42,111 nt of DNA from Armatimonadota bacterium. GTDB taxonomy: Bacteria > Armatimonadota > Zipacnadia > Zipacnadales > VGFC01. Below the pieces are notes generated by a model that worked only from the letters and a program-made list of their open reading frames with translations, was not told where the DNA came from and did not search any database. The stretch spans positions 1 to 42,111 of the forward strand of contig VGFC01000013.1 of assembly GCA_016869045.1 (NCBI GenBank). The letters run 5' to 3'. Both the position numbers and the translations under genes were made by a program. Below, in pieces: positions 27,485 through 35,676 of the stretch (position 1 is the first letter of the stretch; every line of letters starts with the position of its first letter).

Positions 27485-30142
27485 CTACCCGGAGGCGCCC
27501 CCAATGGCCGCCTGGCAGGCAGCCGCGAGCTGGTCCGCGTCCGTCTTCGCGGAGACCACGAACAGCGGGGTGAGGCCGATCTCCCAGTCGCGCGTACCGG
27601 CACGGCGCGGATCGTTGCCCATGACATCCAGCACCTGGTCCTCCGACGGTAACTTCGCCAGCTTGAGGCGCATGCGCCCCGGCGCCCCGCCGTCGTCGTA
27701 GACCGCCCAGCAGGAGCGGTGGTCGCCGGCGAAGAGCGCCTGAACGACGCCCTCGACGTCGGCGCAGGGGCGGAACCGGAGCCCGTCGATGGCATAGGCG
27801 GTGACCGCCGCCGCGACCGCCGCGGGGGTGGGCGTTCGGTCGTACTGAATCAGCAGCGACTGGTAGCCGCCATAGTAGCTCATGGTGTCCACGTTGTGCA
27901 TCTGGTACACGAAGTACTTGGCGGCCCCCACGCGGGCGTGCTCCAGCCACACCCGCGAGGCGAAGGCGGTGGCGCGCCGGTTCGTCTCCGGTGTGGCCAG
28001 GGCCATGTGGCTGTAGAACCCGTTGCCGCAGACATCGCCGTTGGTGCCCTCGGTGTTCCAGCACTCGGTGACGTGGGCGGGCCAGAGCTTGCGGTGGTCG
28101 GGCAGCTCAGCGGCAAAGGGCAGCGTGCCGCCCCCGCACAGGTTGTTGGCGTAGTTGTGGAACGAGAAGATGTCGATGCACGCGCGGGCCTGCTCCGGGA
28201 TGCTCGCGCCCCACGCGGGGTTGCTCACGTCGGCGCACCAGCCCAGCACCCGGCAGTCCGGGTTCCCGCGCTTCAGGCCGCGGTAGCCCGCCTGGAGCAG
28301 CTCGCCGAAGAGTTCCGCACCGCCGCTGTACGAACCCGGCATGTACGGCTCGTTCCAGACCTCCCAGTAGTCGATTCGCCCGGCATAGTGACGCGCCAGG
28401 GCCTTGCAGTAGGCCTCGAACGCCGCCACGTTCACCGGGTTGGCGCCCGCGGTCTCTACCTTCGCCCACTCGGGCTCGTGGTCGGGCAGGCCCAGGATGT
28501 TCAGGCCTTCCCGGCGGACGCCCTCGACCACGTCGTCGTGCCACAGGAGCTGGCCCGGTGCGCGCTCGGTCGCCGACCACTTGGTCAGCAGGCTACAGTC
28601 ATGCAGTCGCGTCCAGGTGAACCCCAACTGCCGCACGTAGCGCACGAGGGCCGGACGCACGGCGAGGTGGGCGCCGAACATGCCCTGCAGGCCGGTGGCG
28701 CGCGGGGGCGGCACGATCGCCATGACCATCTCCTGCGGCGCGGCCAGCGCGCCGTCCGCGGTGCGCACCTCCACCCGCAGCAGGCCGCGATGCCGGAGAT
28801 CGAGGTTCAGCAGCGTCTCCCGCCCCACCGGCACGTCGAGCGTTCGCTTCCACACGACCCCATCGGGATAGCCACGAACCGTGACCTCCACCCGAGCTTC
28901 ACGGAGTGGCGCGGCATCTGCGGCGGCGACCAGGAGGTTCAGGGGAATCCGGTCGCCCCATTGCACGAGGTTGCCGCCGTCCTGCCCGATGTCGGCATAC
29001 AGCTCCAGCGGGTAGGCGGGCCGGTACTCACCCGCGGTTGCCCCGGGCTCGAGGGTGATCCCGTCCACGTAGACCGTGCCATGCTGCGTCGCGGCGGGTG
29101 CGATCTGGAGAGCCACCTGCACGGGGGCGTCGGCGTCCGTCGCGCCCGGGTCGGGCTCCGGCGTCGTGGTGAAGGAGACGCGTTGCCAGTCGCCCGTCAG
29201 CTTCGGGTAGGCGCCTCCGTCCTTCAGGCCCTGTTGATGCCGGCCGCTCAGGTAGTACTGCAGTGAGAGGCTGGCGGGGAAGCCCGGCGGGTCGGTCTTC
29301 ATCCACGCGGAGACCGTGTAGGGCCTCCCGGGACGCACGCTGAAGGGAAGGCTCAGCGTCCCCGCCTGGCCCGCATGCCGAGCGCTGGGCACCGCCAGGC
29401 AGGACTGCCCCACCTTACCGCCCGGAGCGCGGTACGCCTGCGGGTCCTCCCAGTCGCCCTCCACGCCCTCCCAGATGCCGTCGCGGCTCCAGCCGAAGAA
29501 CAGCGTGGACCACAGATGGTCACGCCGGCCCTCGAAGGACGAACGGGGCAGGAGGTTGCCCGAAGTGGGCAGGTCCGCCGGCCGGGCCGACGCGGTTTGG
29601 AGCGGCCGGTCGGCCTCCTCCACCCTCAGATCGTCGATCCAGATCGTCCCCAACGAGCCACCCTCCCAGCACACACCCACATCCTCGTTGACGTCCTCCG
29701 GGCACTTGCCCGTGAGGCTGTACTCCTGCCACGCCGGGTTGGTCGGCTGATAGGGCCCTCCGACGTAGACCGTCCACGGGTAGCCGATCTTGCGCACATA
29801 GCACCGCACAGGCCCCTCCAGCCCATCGCTCCGGAGCCAGTAGGAGATGCGGTAGTAGCGGTCCTTCTTGAGCTTCAGGTTCGTGTAGAAGAACTGCATG
29901 CCGCCGGAGGCGATGCCCCGCACGCGGATCATCTGGACCGTGCCGGGTCGTCCGGCCTCCGCGTCGCTGCGCAGGAGCATGTCCTTACGCCCCCACTGCC
30001 AGTTGTTGACGCAGCCGGACTGGATCTGCTGGTCTCCCTCGGAGTAGGGGCCCTCGAAGTCGCACGACGCGACCAGGACTGACTGCTCCTGCGCGCGGGC
30101 CGTGGCGAGGAAGGCGATCGGCAAGGCAAGCGAGACGAGCAT
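27485..30142 (-). CDS. Exported clan GH-A-like glycoside hydrolase with carbohydrate-binding modules
   Basis: An 885-residue protein with signal peptide (MLVSLALPIAFLATARAQ). Two jelly-roll modules lie at ~20-170 and ~195-370 (RISYWLRSDGLEGPV; YTVSAWMKTDPPG; GTVYVDGITLEPG). A beta-sandwich leads to a TIM barrel from ~490. The acid/base Glu is in YWEVWNEPYMPG near 597, and a candidate nucleophile Glu is in HVTECWNTEG near 690. This is GH39/GH5-like; the substrate is not clear. Start ATG at 30142, 41 nt after the dehydrogenase stop; the pair are likely one unit for uptake and use of a sugar polymer. Confidence 0.8.
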   Translation of the reverse strand: MLVSLALPIAFLATARAQEQSVLVASCDFEGPYSEGDQQIQSGCVNNWQWGRKDMLLRSDAEAGRPGTVQMIRVRGIASGGMQFFYTNLKLKKDRYYRISYWLRSDGLEGPVRCYVRKIGYPWTVYVGGPYQPTNPAWQEYSLTGKCPEDVNEDVGVCWEGGSLGTIWIDDLRVEEADRPLQTASARPADLPTSGNLLPRSSFEGRRDHLWSTLFFGWSRDGIWEGVEGDWEDPQAYRAPGGKVGQSCLAVPSARHAGQAGTLSLPFSVRPGRPYTVSAWMKTDPPGFPASLSLQYYLSGRHQQGLKDGGAYPKLTGDWQRVSFTTTPEPDPGATDADAPVQVALQIAPAATQHGTVYVDGITLEPGATAGEYRPAYPLELYADIGQDGGNLVQWGDRIPLNLLVAAADAAPLREARVEVTVRGYPDGVVWKRTLDVPVGRETLLNLDLRHRGLLRVEVRTADGALAAPQEMVMAIVPPPRATGLQGMFGAHLAVRPALVRYVRQLGFTWTRLHDCSLLTKWSATERAPGQLLWHDDVVEGVRREGLNILGLPDHEPEWAKVETAGANPVNVAAFEAYCKALARHYAGRIDYWEVWNEPYMPGSYSGGAELFGELLQAGYRGLKRGNPDCRVLGWCADVSNPAWGASIPEQARACIDIFSFHNYANNLCGGGTLPFAAELPDHRKLWPAHVTECWNTEGTNGDVCGNGFYSHMALATPETNRRATAFASRVWLEHARVGAAKYFVYQMHNVDTMSYYGGYQSLLIQYDRTPTPAAVAAAVTAYAIDGLRFRPCADVEGVVQALFAGDHRSCWAVYDDGGAPGRMRLKLAKLPSEDQVLDVMGNDPRRAGTRDWEIGLTPLFVVSAKTDADQLAAACQAAIGGASG

Positions 30143-30183
30143 GGATGAGAAAACCGTTCCTGCGGCCGCGTATGGCCGGGCGG

Positions 30184-31245
30184 CTACGGCTTGACCACCG
30201 GCTTCATGGGATTGCCCTTGCGCTCCTTGACCTCGTGCAAGGCGGTCACGAGGTCTGCGAGCGCATAGGTGTGGCTCACCAGCGGCGCCACGTTGACCAG
30301 CCCCGTCGCCAGGGCCTGCAGGGCGGCGGGCCAGGTGTTCGGCGCGAGCCAGGAGAAGCGAATCCCCTTGTCCCAGAGGATCTGGTTCAGGACCGGAACG
30401 CTCAGCCGGTCCTTGTCGCCGGGCAGGCCAAAGTAGACGATGGTCGCACGGCGGCCCGTCACCTCCAGGGCCTGCTCCATCGCCGCCAGGCCACTGGTGG
30501 CGGTCACCGCGCCGTTGGCCATCCTGCCCCCGGTCTGATCGCTGATGAAGCCCGGGATGTCCTCGCAGTAGTAGGCCGAACCCGCCTCGGTGCTCAGAGC
30601 ATGATCGGCGCCGAGCTGCTTGCCGATCTGCAGGCGGTAGTCGCGCGTGCCGACGAGCGCCACGGTGCGCGCGCCGCGCGCCTTCGCGAGCTGCACCATC
30701 ATCAGCCCGATCGCCCCCGGTCCGTAGACCACGATGAAGTCCCCAGGCTCGACCTTCAGGTTCTTGATCGCATACGTCGCGCACGCCAGCGGCTCGGTGA
30801 GCGCCCCCTCCTCGAAGGAGACATTGTCCGGCAGCTTGTGCACGCCCGTGTAGCTGCTCCGTGCCAGCTCCGCGAAGCCCCCGTCGGTCGAGACGCCGAG
30901 CACAGCCTTATTCTCACACAGGTTCGGCTGCGCCCGCTTGCACACCTCACACGCATTGCAGTATTGGACGGGGTCGAGCACGACGCGGTCGCCGGGGGAG
31001 AAGAGGCCGAGGGTCTTGGGGATCTCGCCGACCTCGACGACTTCGCCGGAGAACTCGTGGCCGAGGACGCAGGGGCCCTTGCCGTCGGGGGTCTCGAGGC
31101 TGCTGTTGCCGAGGTAGTAGGCCACGTCGGAGCCGCAGATGCCGCAGGCCTTGACGCGGATGACGACGTCCGCCGGCCCGCACTCCGGGTCCGGCGCGTC
31201 CACCAGCTCCATCTTCAGGGGTTCGTAGAACACTTGGGCTTTCAT
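30184..31245 (-). CDS. Zinc-dependent alcohol/polyol dehydrogenase (MDR family)
   Basis: A 353-residue cytoplasmic NAD(P)-dependent enzyme. Catalytic zinc ligands are Cys37 in CGICGSD and His63-Glu64 in GHEFSGEV. Structural zinc ligands are Cys96, Cys99, Cys102 and Cys110 in YCNACEVCKRAQPNLC. The cofactor loop is VVYGPGAIGLMMVQLA. It resembles sorbitol, xylitol and threonine dehydrogenases. GGAGG 7 nt before the ATG at 31245 is ideal. The frame runs on to 31632 through a repeat, but that part is not coding. Next to a glycosidase, it may oxidise a released sugar or polyol. Confidence 0.9.
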   Translation of the reverse strand: MKAQVFYEPLKMELVDAPDPECGPADVVIRVKACGICGSDVAYYLGNSSLETPDGKGPCVLGHEFSGEVVEVGEIPKTLGLFSPGDRVVLDPVQYCNACEVCKRAQPNLCENKAVLGVSTDGGFAELARSSYTGVHKLPDNVSFEEGALTEPLACATYAIKNLKVEPGDFIVVYGPGAIGLMMVQLAKARGARTVALVGTRDYRLQIGKQLGADHALSTEAGSAYYCEDIPGFISDQTGGRMANGAVTATSGLAAMEQALEVTGRRATIVYFGLPGDKDRLSVPVLNQILWDKGIRFSWLAPNTWPAALQALATGLVNVAPLVSHTYALADLVTALHEVKERKGNPMKPVVKP

Positions 31246-31263
31246 GGGGTGACCTCCGTTATC

Positions 31264-31376
31264 TTGGAGCGTGTGCGGAAGGGCCACCGCCAACAGGGGA
31301 CAGTCCCGTTTTCGGCGGTGAGGCTGCCGAAAACTGGGACAGTCCCAACGTCTCCGCCCCCTCTTCGCACACGCCC
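31264..31376. repeat. Intergenic copy of the GGGACAGTCCC element
   Basis: About 110 nt, ~90% like the in-gene copy at 19393-19512 by eye. Outer GTGTGCGGAAGG and CTCTTCGCACAC ends pair; inner GGGACAGTCCC repeats flank a GTTTTCGGC...GCCGAAAAC hairpin. It fills the gap between two minus-strand genes. Confidence 0.85.
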
Positions 31377-32765
31377 CTATTGCGGCGCGGGCGCCGGTGC
31401 GGACTCCTCGCCGGCCCGCTTGGTGCGGTTCGACGGCACTTCGATGCGAACGGTGTAGGTGAGCGTGACGGACGCCTCGTCGGCCTTGATCGGGACGGTG
31501 AACTCCACCCGGTTGCCGGGCCGCGCAACATGGGGGTGGCTCGACTCCGCGATGCGCCACTTGCCCGACATCGTCACGCCGCAGGTGACCGTCTGGGCGG
31601 CCTTGGTGGCGCTCCTGATGGTCATCTCGCACTTGCGCTCGATGTCCTCGGGGCTGAGCTCGCGCCAGCTCTCCTGCCGCGAGCTGCCCCGCAGACCGCC
31701 GGCCTCGCCCAGCACGAGATCGACGGTCTGGGTCGGAAGCGAGTCGGGCATGGCGCTGCGGCTAACCAGTTTCGATGTCCCGGCCTCCGATACCTGGTAC
31801 ACATAGGCGTCGCCGCCGGGAAGGGAGACGCCCAGCCCGCCGGGCTCTGCGTTGTCGAAGCGCGTCACCCGTTGCACGGAGCCGGTCGCGGCATCGCCCT
31901 TCGCGAGCGCGTCGAGTTGACCGCCGTCGAACAGCAGCAGATTGGTGACCGGCACGCCGGTCGCGCTCGCCAGGCAGAGCCGCACCTGGCCGTCCGGGCC
32001 AAACGTCGTCGCGCGCGGGAGGTCGTAGACATAAGGACCGGCGGCCAAGGCCGATGTTCCCGCGACCAGGCGTAGGCCGGAGACGCTCAGCCCCACGACC
32101 CCCGGCACGGACACGCAGGCCCACGACGCGAGGCTCATCGCCGCGCCATCGGCCCGGAGGGAGACGCTGTGCTCGGCCGACCACGCGGCCTTGGGCACCA
32201 GGTAGGCGATCAGCAGATCGGCCTCGCCCGCCGCCGGACTCTCGACCCGCAGGACCGCGGCGGCCGGGCGCGACAAGAGCGCCAACTGCTCCGGCGAGAC
32301 CTCGATCTCCCCGCGCGGATCGAGGACCACGCGGCCACCGACCTGCAAGGCGGCAATCGCACCGTTGTCCGACACGCGCAGCAACGTGCCCTCCAGGCGC
32401 TCGGCGGTCTGCCCGTCAGGACCCCGGCGGACGACCGCAATCGACTGACCGATGAGCGCCGCCAGCGCCGCGCTAGGGCGGTCCTGGCGGGGAGTATCGA
32501 CCCTCTCCAGCAGACGCGCGGCCGGCCCGGCCAACACCTGGACGTCGAACGAGCCGGGCGTGGCCGAGGCGGGCACGCCCTCCAGCCGGAGCTCGTTCGT
32601 CCCGGCCACGAGAGCCGTGCGACGATGGTCCGAGAACAGCGCGCCCTGGCCCTCGTAGACCGTCACGCGTAGGTCCCCCGAAGGAGGCACACTCACGACG
32701 TTCTGCGCCTGCGCGGTCGCGGGAGGCACGGCGGCCAATAGCGCAACGACCAAAGACCCCAACAT
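31377..32765 (-). CDS. Exported DUF4139-like protein
   Basis: A 462-residue protein with signal peptide (MLGSLVVALLAAVPPATAQAQ). The pattern VTVYEGQGALFSDHRRTALVAGTNELRLEGVPA, then DLLIAYLVPKAAWSAEHSVSL in the middle and a long beta-rich C-terminal half, fits DUF4139 proteins with their mucoidy-inhibitor-like N-terminus. The C-terminal RKCEMTIRSATKAAQTVT strand and VTLTYTVRIEVPS end are typical. The biochemical role of the family is unknown. ATG at 32765 follows a G-rich ribosome site. The downstream gap to the dehydrogenase carries a palindromic element. Confidence 0.7.
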   Translation of the reverse strand: MLGSLVVALLAAVPPATAQAQNVVSVPPSGDLRVTVYEGQGALFSDHRRTALVAGTNELRLEGVPASATPGSFDVQVLAGPAARLLERVDTPRQDRPSAALAALIGQSIAVVRRGPDGQTAERLEGTLLRVSDNGAIAALQVGGRVVLDPRGEIEVSPEQLALLSRPAAAVLRVESPAAGEADLLIAYLVPKAAWSAEHSVSLRADGAAMSLASWACVSVPGVVGLSVSGLRLVAGTSALAAGPYVYDLPRATTFGPDGQVRLCLASATGVPVTNLLLFDGGQLDALAKGDAATGSVQRVTRFDNAEPGGLGVSLPGGDAYVYQVSEAGTSKLVSRSAMPDSLPTQTVDLVLGEAGGLRGSSRQESWRELSPEDIERKCEMTIRSATKAAQTVTCGVTMSGKWRIAESSHPHVARPGNRVEFTVPIKADEASVTLTYTVRIEVPSNRTKRAGEESAPAPAPQ

Positions 32766-32844
32766 TCGCGATCCCCCCCGAGGACGGCAACTTCGGGGAC
32801 AGACAACGAAACTCGCAGACGACGCCAGTTTCGTCGTCAGTCCC

Positions 32845-35217
32845 CTACTTGCGGATGACGCGGACGTAGCGAGTTGCGACATTCCCCGCGCCATCCACCG
32901 CGGTGATGGTCAGCGGATTCTCGCCCAGCTCAAGGTGGCGCACGAAGACGAAGCCGAATCCCTTGCCGCTCGGCCCGTCGATCGGATAGGTCGCGCCTCC
33001 GACGATCGTGGCGTTGTTCAGAGTCAGCTTCGCCACGCCGCTCGCGTCCACCGCATACCCGCGGACGGTGATCGTCTCAGACTTCACGCTCACCACGCGA
33101 CCGGCCGGTCGCGCGATCGTGAGCAGCGGCGGCGTGTTGTCATGCCAGACGCGCTCGAGGTGGAAGCCGGCGATCTTCGAGAAGCTCGGCACGCCCGTCG
33201 CGCCGAGCACGACCCGCAAGCGCACCTGGGTCCCCGTCGCGTTCTCGGCGATCCGCAGGTGGAACTTGCCCGTCGCGGTGCCGGCCGGTCGCAGGTCGCC
33301 CAGGTCCGCCGCGCCCACGATGACGAGCACATTCCGGTCGATGGCCTCGATCCGGGCTTTGAGGCTCTTGGCGGTGCCGTTGGCGGTGTTGTGGACGGAG
33401 AGATACAGCAAGGCCTCCTCGCCGAGGCCGAGCACGCCGTTCCCGTTCCCCGTCGTGAAGGCGGTCTGGCTGTCATCCACCTTCGCCTTCACGATCTTCA
33501 GCGTGGGCTCGAGGAAGGGCGCCACGCCGACGTCGGCCGTGGCCAGGGCCACCGACACGCCGCTCTCCTTGGCCGCGAAGGTCAGCTTCGCATGGTGGGA
33601 GGGCACGTCACGCGGGGCGCCGAGGGTGAAGCGCACCCGCTTCGTCGCCCCGGGCGGCACGCGGCCCAGGTACATCGAGCCCGGATACATCACGACACCC
33701 TTGCCCTCGATCTTGGGGGCGATCAGCAGGTCGCGGAAGATGCCGTCACTGTCGTTGCGGAAGAACACGTCGAGCGTCGCCCGCTCCGCCCCGTCGAGCA
33801 GCCCGTTCCCGGTCTCGGTATCGTCCAGCCGGTCGGCGACCCACATCGAGGCGGTGGTCTTGATCTGGGGCACGACGGGCACGAAGCGCGTCTGGAAGGG
33901 CTCCCAGGCCGTGCCGTAGTCGAAGCCCTTCGCCAAGGCGTTGCTGTAGCTCAGCGCGTTCGCAAAGCACCCCGTCCGGGCCTGGTCGCCGTGGAAGCAG
34001 CGCCACGGCGCCGAGGACGAGGGCATCGTCAGCTCGTACTGGTAGAAGTAGCCCTCGGGGCGCTCCTCGTCGCGGCGGATGCCCACGTAGAGTTCGAGCT
34101 TGCCGTCCCGATCCAGGTCCACCGCCAGGGGCGTGGACCAGCACTGGAATCCGAGCTTCACCGTGAACAGCCTGCCGCCGTAGGAGGCGAGCCCCACTAA
34201 CTCCCCTGAGGTGGTCGTGAGGATCAGGCCAGGCCGGTCGCCACCGAGATCGACGACGAGCGGGCTGGCAACACACGCCCCGCCAGTCGACCCGCCATAC
34301 GTCCGGCCTCCATAGGCGGAGTAGCACCCGACGCTGCCGCCCTCGCTTGCCGCCACGACCTCTAGCGGCCCGCCGGGCTGGATGTCCGCGACCACCGGGC
34401 TCGCGCGCTGGTGCTCCGACTCGCCCAGGCCGACGTTCCACTTCCGCCGCCCCTCGCAGTTCAGGCAGTAGAGGTTGTTGTCGTCCGAGACAACCAACAC
34501 CTCAGCGCAGCCCTCGCCATCCAGGTCCGCGATCGCGGGTGAGCTTTGCACCCAGCCGGCGGTCTCGTACGTCCACAGCACGGAGCCGTCGCCCTTGAGT
34601 GCGTAGACCTTGTAGTCCATCGACCCGAAGACGATCTCGGGCGCGCCGTCGCCGGTCAGGTCGCCGACAGCCGCCGTCCCCACCACCCAGCTATCGGTCT
34701 CATGCCGCCACCGCTCCTCGCCCTTCCCGGTCAGGCAATACAGCGAGTTGTCCTGCGAGCCGATGACGATCTCCTTCGACCCGTCCAGGTCCACGTCGGC
34801 GATCACCGGGCTGGCCGGCACGGAGTCGCCCGTGGCGAAGCGCCACTCGACCTCGGCCTCCGGCGAGAGGCAGTAGACCGCCCCATCCATCGAGCCGACG
34901 ACGACCTCCAGCGCGCCGTCGCCATCCACGTCGCCGATGGCGGGGCTGGATAGCACCTCCCCGCCGAGGTTCACGCGCCAGAGCACGCGGCCGGAGGGCT
35001 GGAGGCAGTACAGGTGGCCGTCGGTCGAGCCGACCAACAGCTCCATGTAACCGTCGAGGTCAAGGTCAGCAACGGCGGGGCAGGCGTTCCAGCCGGTCCC
35101 GAGCTCCAGACGCCACTTGAGAGAGGCCGAGATGCCGGCGGAAGCGGGCGACCAGGGAACGACAGCGGCGGCGACGGCGATGAAGAGGACGAGAGGCACT
35201 CGACGATCTGCCACCAT
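32845..35217 (-). CDS. Exported FG-GAP/PQQ-like beta-propeller protein
   Basis: A 790-residue protein. After the signal peptide (VPLVLFIAVAAAVVPWSPASAG) come seven or so blades of ~44 residues with the pattern SPAIADLDGDG..EVVVGS.D..LYCL (VNLGGEVLSSPAIGDVDGDG; ASPVIADVDLDGSKEIVIGS). Their Asp clusters would bind calcium. Residues ~450-700 hold two CARDB-like modules, each starting with a GNGLLDGAE or GNGNGVLGLGEE calcium-type loop. A bacterial Ig-like domain closes the protein. The likely role is adhesion or binding at the cell surface. GTG at 35226 opens the frame; ATG at 35217 has better spacing from GGGGGTG. It is divergent from the DUF4091 gene. Confidence 0.82.
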   Translation of the reverse strand: MVADRRVPLVLFIAVAAAVVPWSPASAGISASLKWRLELGTGWNACPAVADLDLDGYMELLVGSTDGHLYCLQPSGRVLWRVNLGGEVLSSPAIGDVDGDGALEVVVGSMDGAVYCLSPEAEVEWRFATGDSVPASPVIADVDLDGSKEIVIGSQDNSLYCLTGKGEERWRHETDSWVVGTAAVGDLTGDGAPEIVFGSMDYKVYALKGDGSVLWTYETAGWVQSSPAIADLDGEGCAEVLVVSDDNNLYCLNCEGRRKWNVGLGESEHQRASPVVADIQPGGPLEVVAASEGGSVGCYSAYGGRTYGGSTGGACVASPLVVDLGGDRPGLILTTTSGELVGLASYGGRLFTVKLGFQCWSTPLAVDLDRDGKLELYVGIRRDEERPEGYFYQYELTMPSSSAPWRCFHGDQARTGCFANALSYSNALAKGFDYGTAWEPFQTRFVPVVPQIKTTASMWVADRLDDTETGNGLLDGAERATLDVFFRNDSDGIFRDLLIAPKIEGKGVVMYPGSMYLGRVPPGATKRVRFTLGAPRDVPSHHAKLTFAAKESGVSVALATADVGVAPFLEPTLKIVKAKVDDSQTAFTTGNGNGVLGLGEEALLYLSVHNTANGTAKSLKARIEAIDRNVLVIVGAADLGDLRPAGTATGKFHLRIAENATGTQVRLRVVLGATGVPSFSKIAGFHLERVWHDNTPPLLTIARPAGRVVSVKSETITVRGYAVDASGVAKLTLNNATIVGGATYPIDGPSGKGFGFVFVRHLELGENPLTITAVDGAGNVATRYVRVIRK

Positions 35218-35379
35218 CACCAACACCCCCTGACGAGGACCGAACGTGCGGAGGGACGACAGTTCGAGTTCCCCGCCAGCGGTTGTGCCTCCTCCATGGG
35301 TCGCAGCACCAAGGTCGTGAGCAGGTGTGTGTCGAAGGGTATGGGAGACCAGTGGGTCACGGCGGCGGGCATGTTGTTG

Positions 35380-35406
35380 CTGGGAGCGCCGGCACCCTTG
35401 CCGGCT
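35380..35406. repeat. Inverted single copy of the GCCGGCACCCTTGCCGGC palindrome
   Basis: Opposite in orientation to the four copies at 35472-35636, so the region can form a long hairpin. The 35218-35676 gap between divergent genes has no gene and no clear promoter. Confidence 0.8.
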
Positions 35407-35471
35407 GAGGTGGCTGCCGTGGACGTGGCGGTCGACAAGGCGATGCCGCTCTGGAGCATAGCGGGGTCACC

Positions 35472-35636
35472 CCAGCCGGCAAGGGTGCCGGCGCTCCCAG
35501 CAACGGCTGGCACAGCAGCCGGCAAGGGTGCCGGCGCTCCCAGCAACGGCTGCCACAGCAGCCGGCAAGGGTGCCGGCGCTCCCAGCAACGGCTGCCACA
35601 GCAGCCGGCAAGGGTGCCGGCGCTCCCAGCAAGGAC
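35472..35636. repeat. Four tandem 43-bp repeats
   Basis: GCCGGCAAGGGTGCCGGCGC recurs at 35475, 35518, 35561 and 35604. Each unit contains a GCCGGCAAGGGTGCCGGC palindrome and a CTCCCAGCAACGGCTG linker. It lies just before the start of the DUF4091 gene. Confidence 0.88.
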
Positions 35637-35676
35637 GCTCTCCGAGCGCGAGTCGCCGGACCAGCGGAGGCTTGCC

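Noticed and set aside
30145-31458. Plus-strand gene opposite the dehydrogenase
   Set aside because: It is an antisense frame with Arg/Ala/Gly/His-rich text and no family pattern, lying opposite an intact enzyme gene.
35472-35636. CRISPR array or repeat protein
   Set aside because: Units of 43 bp are directly joined with no spacers, and 43 is not a multiple of 3. The open frame across them comes from high GC.
35014-35676. Upstream part of the long frame before the DUF4091 protein
   Set aside because: It crosses the divergent gene and tandem repeats. The GTG at 35677 has a ribosome site and starts a signal peptide.
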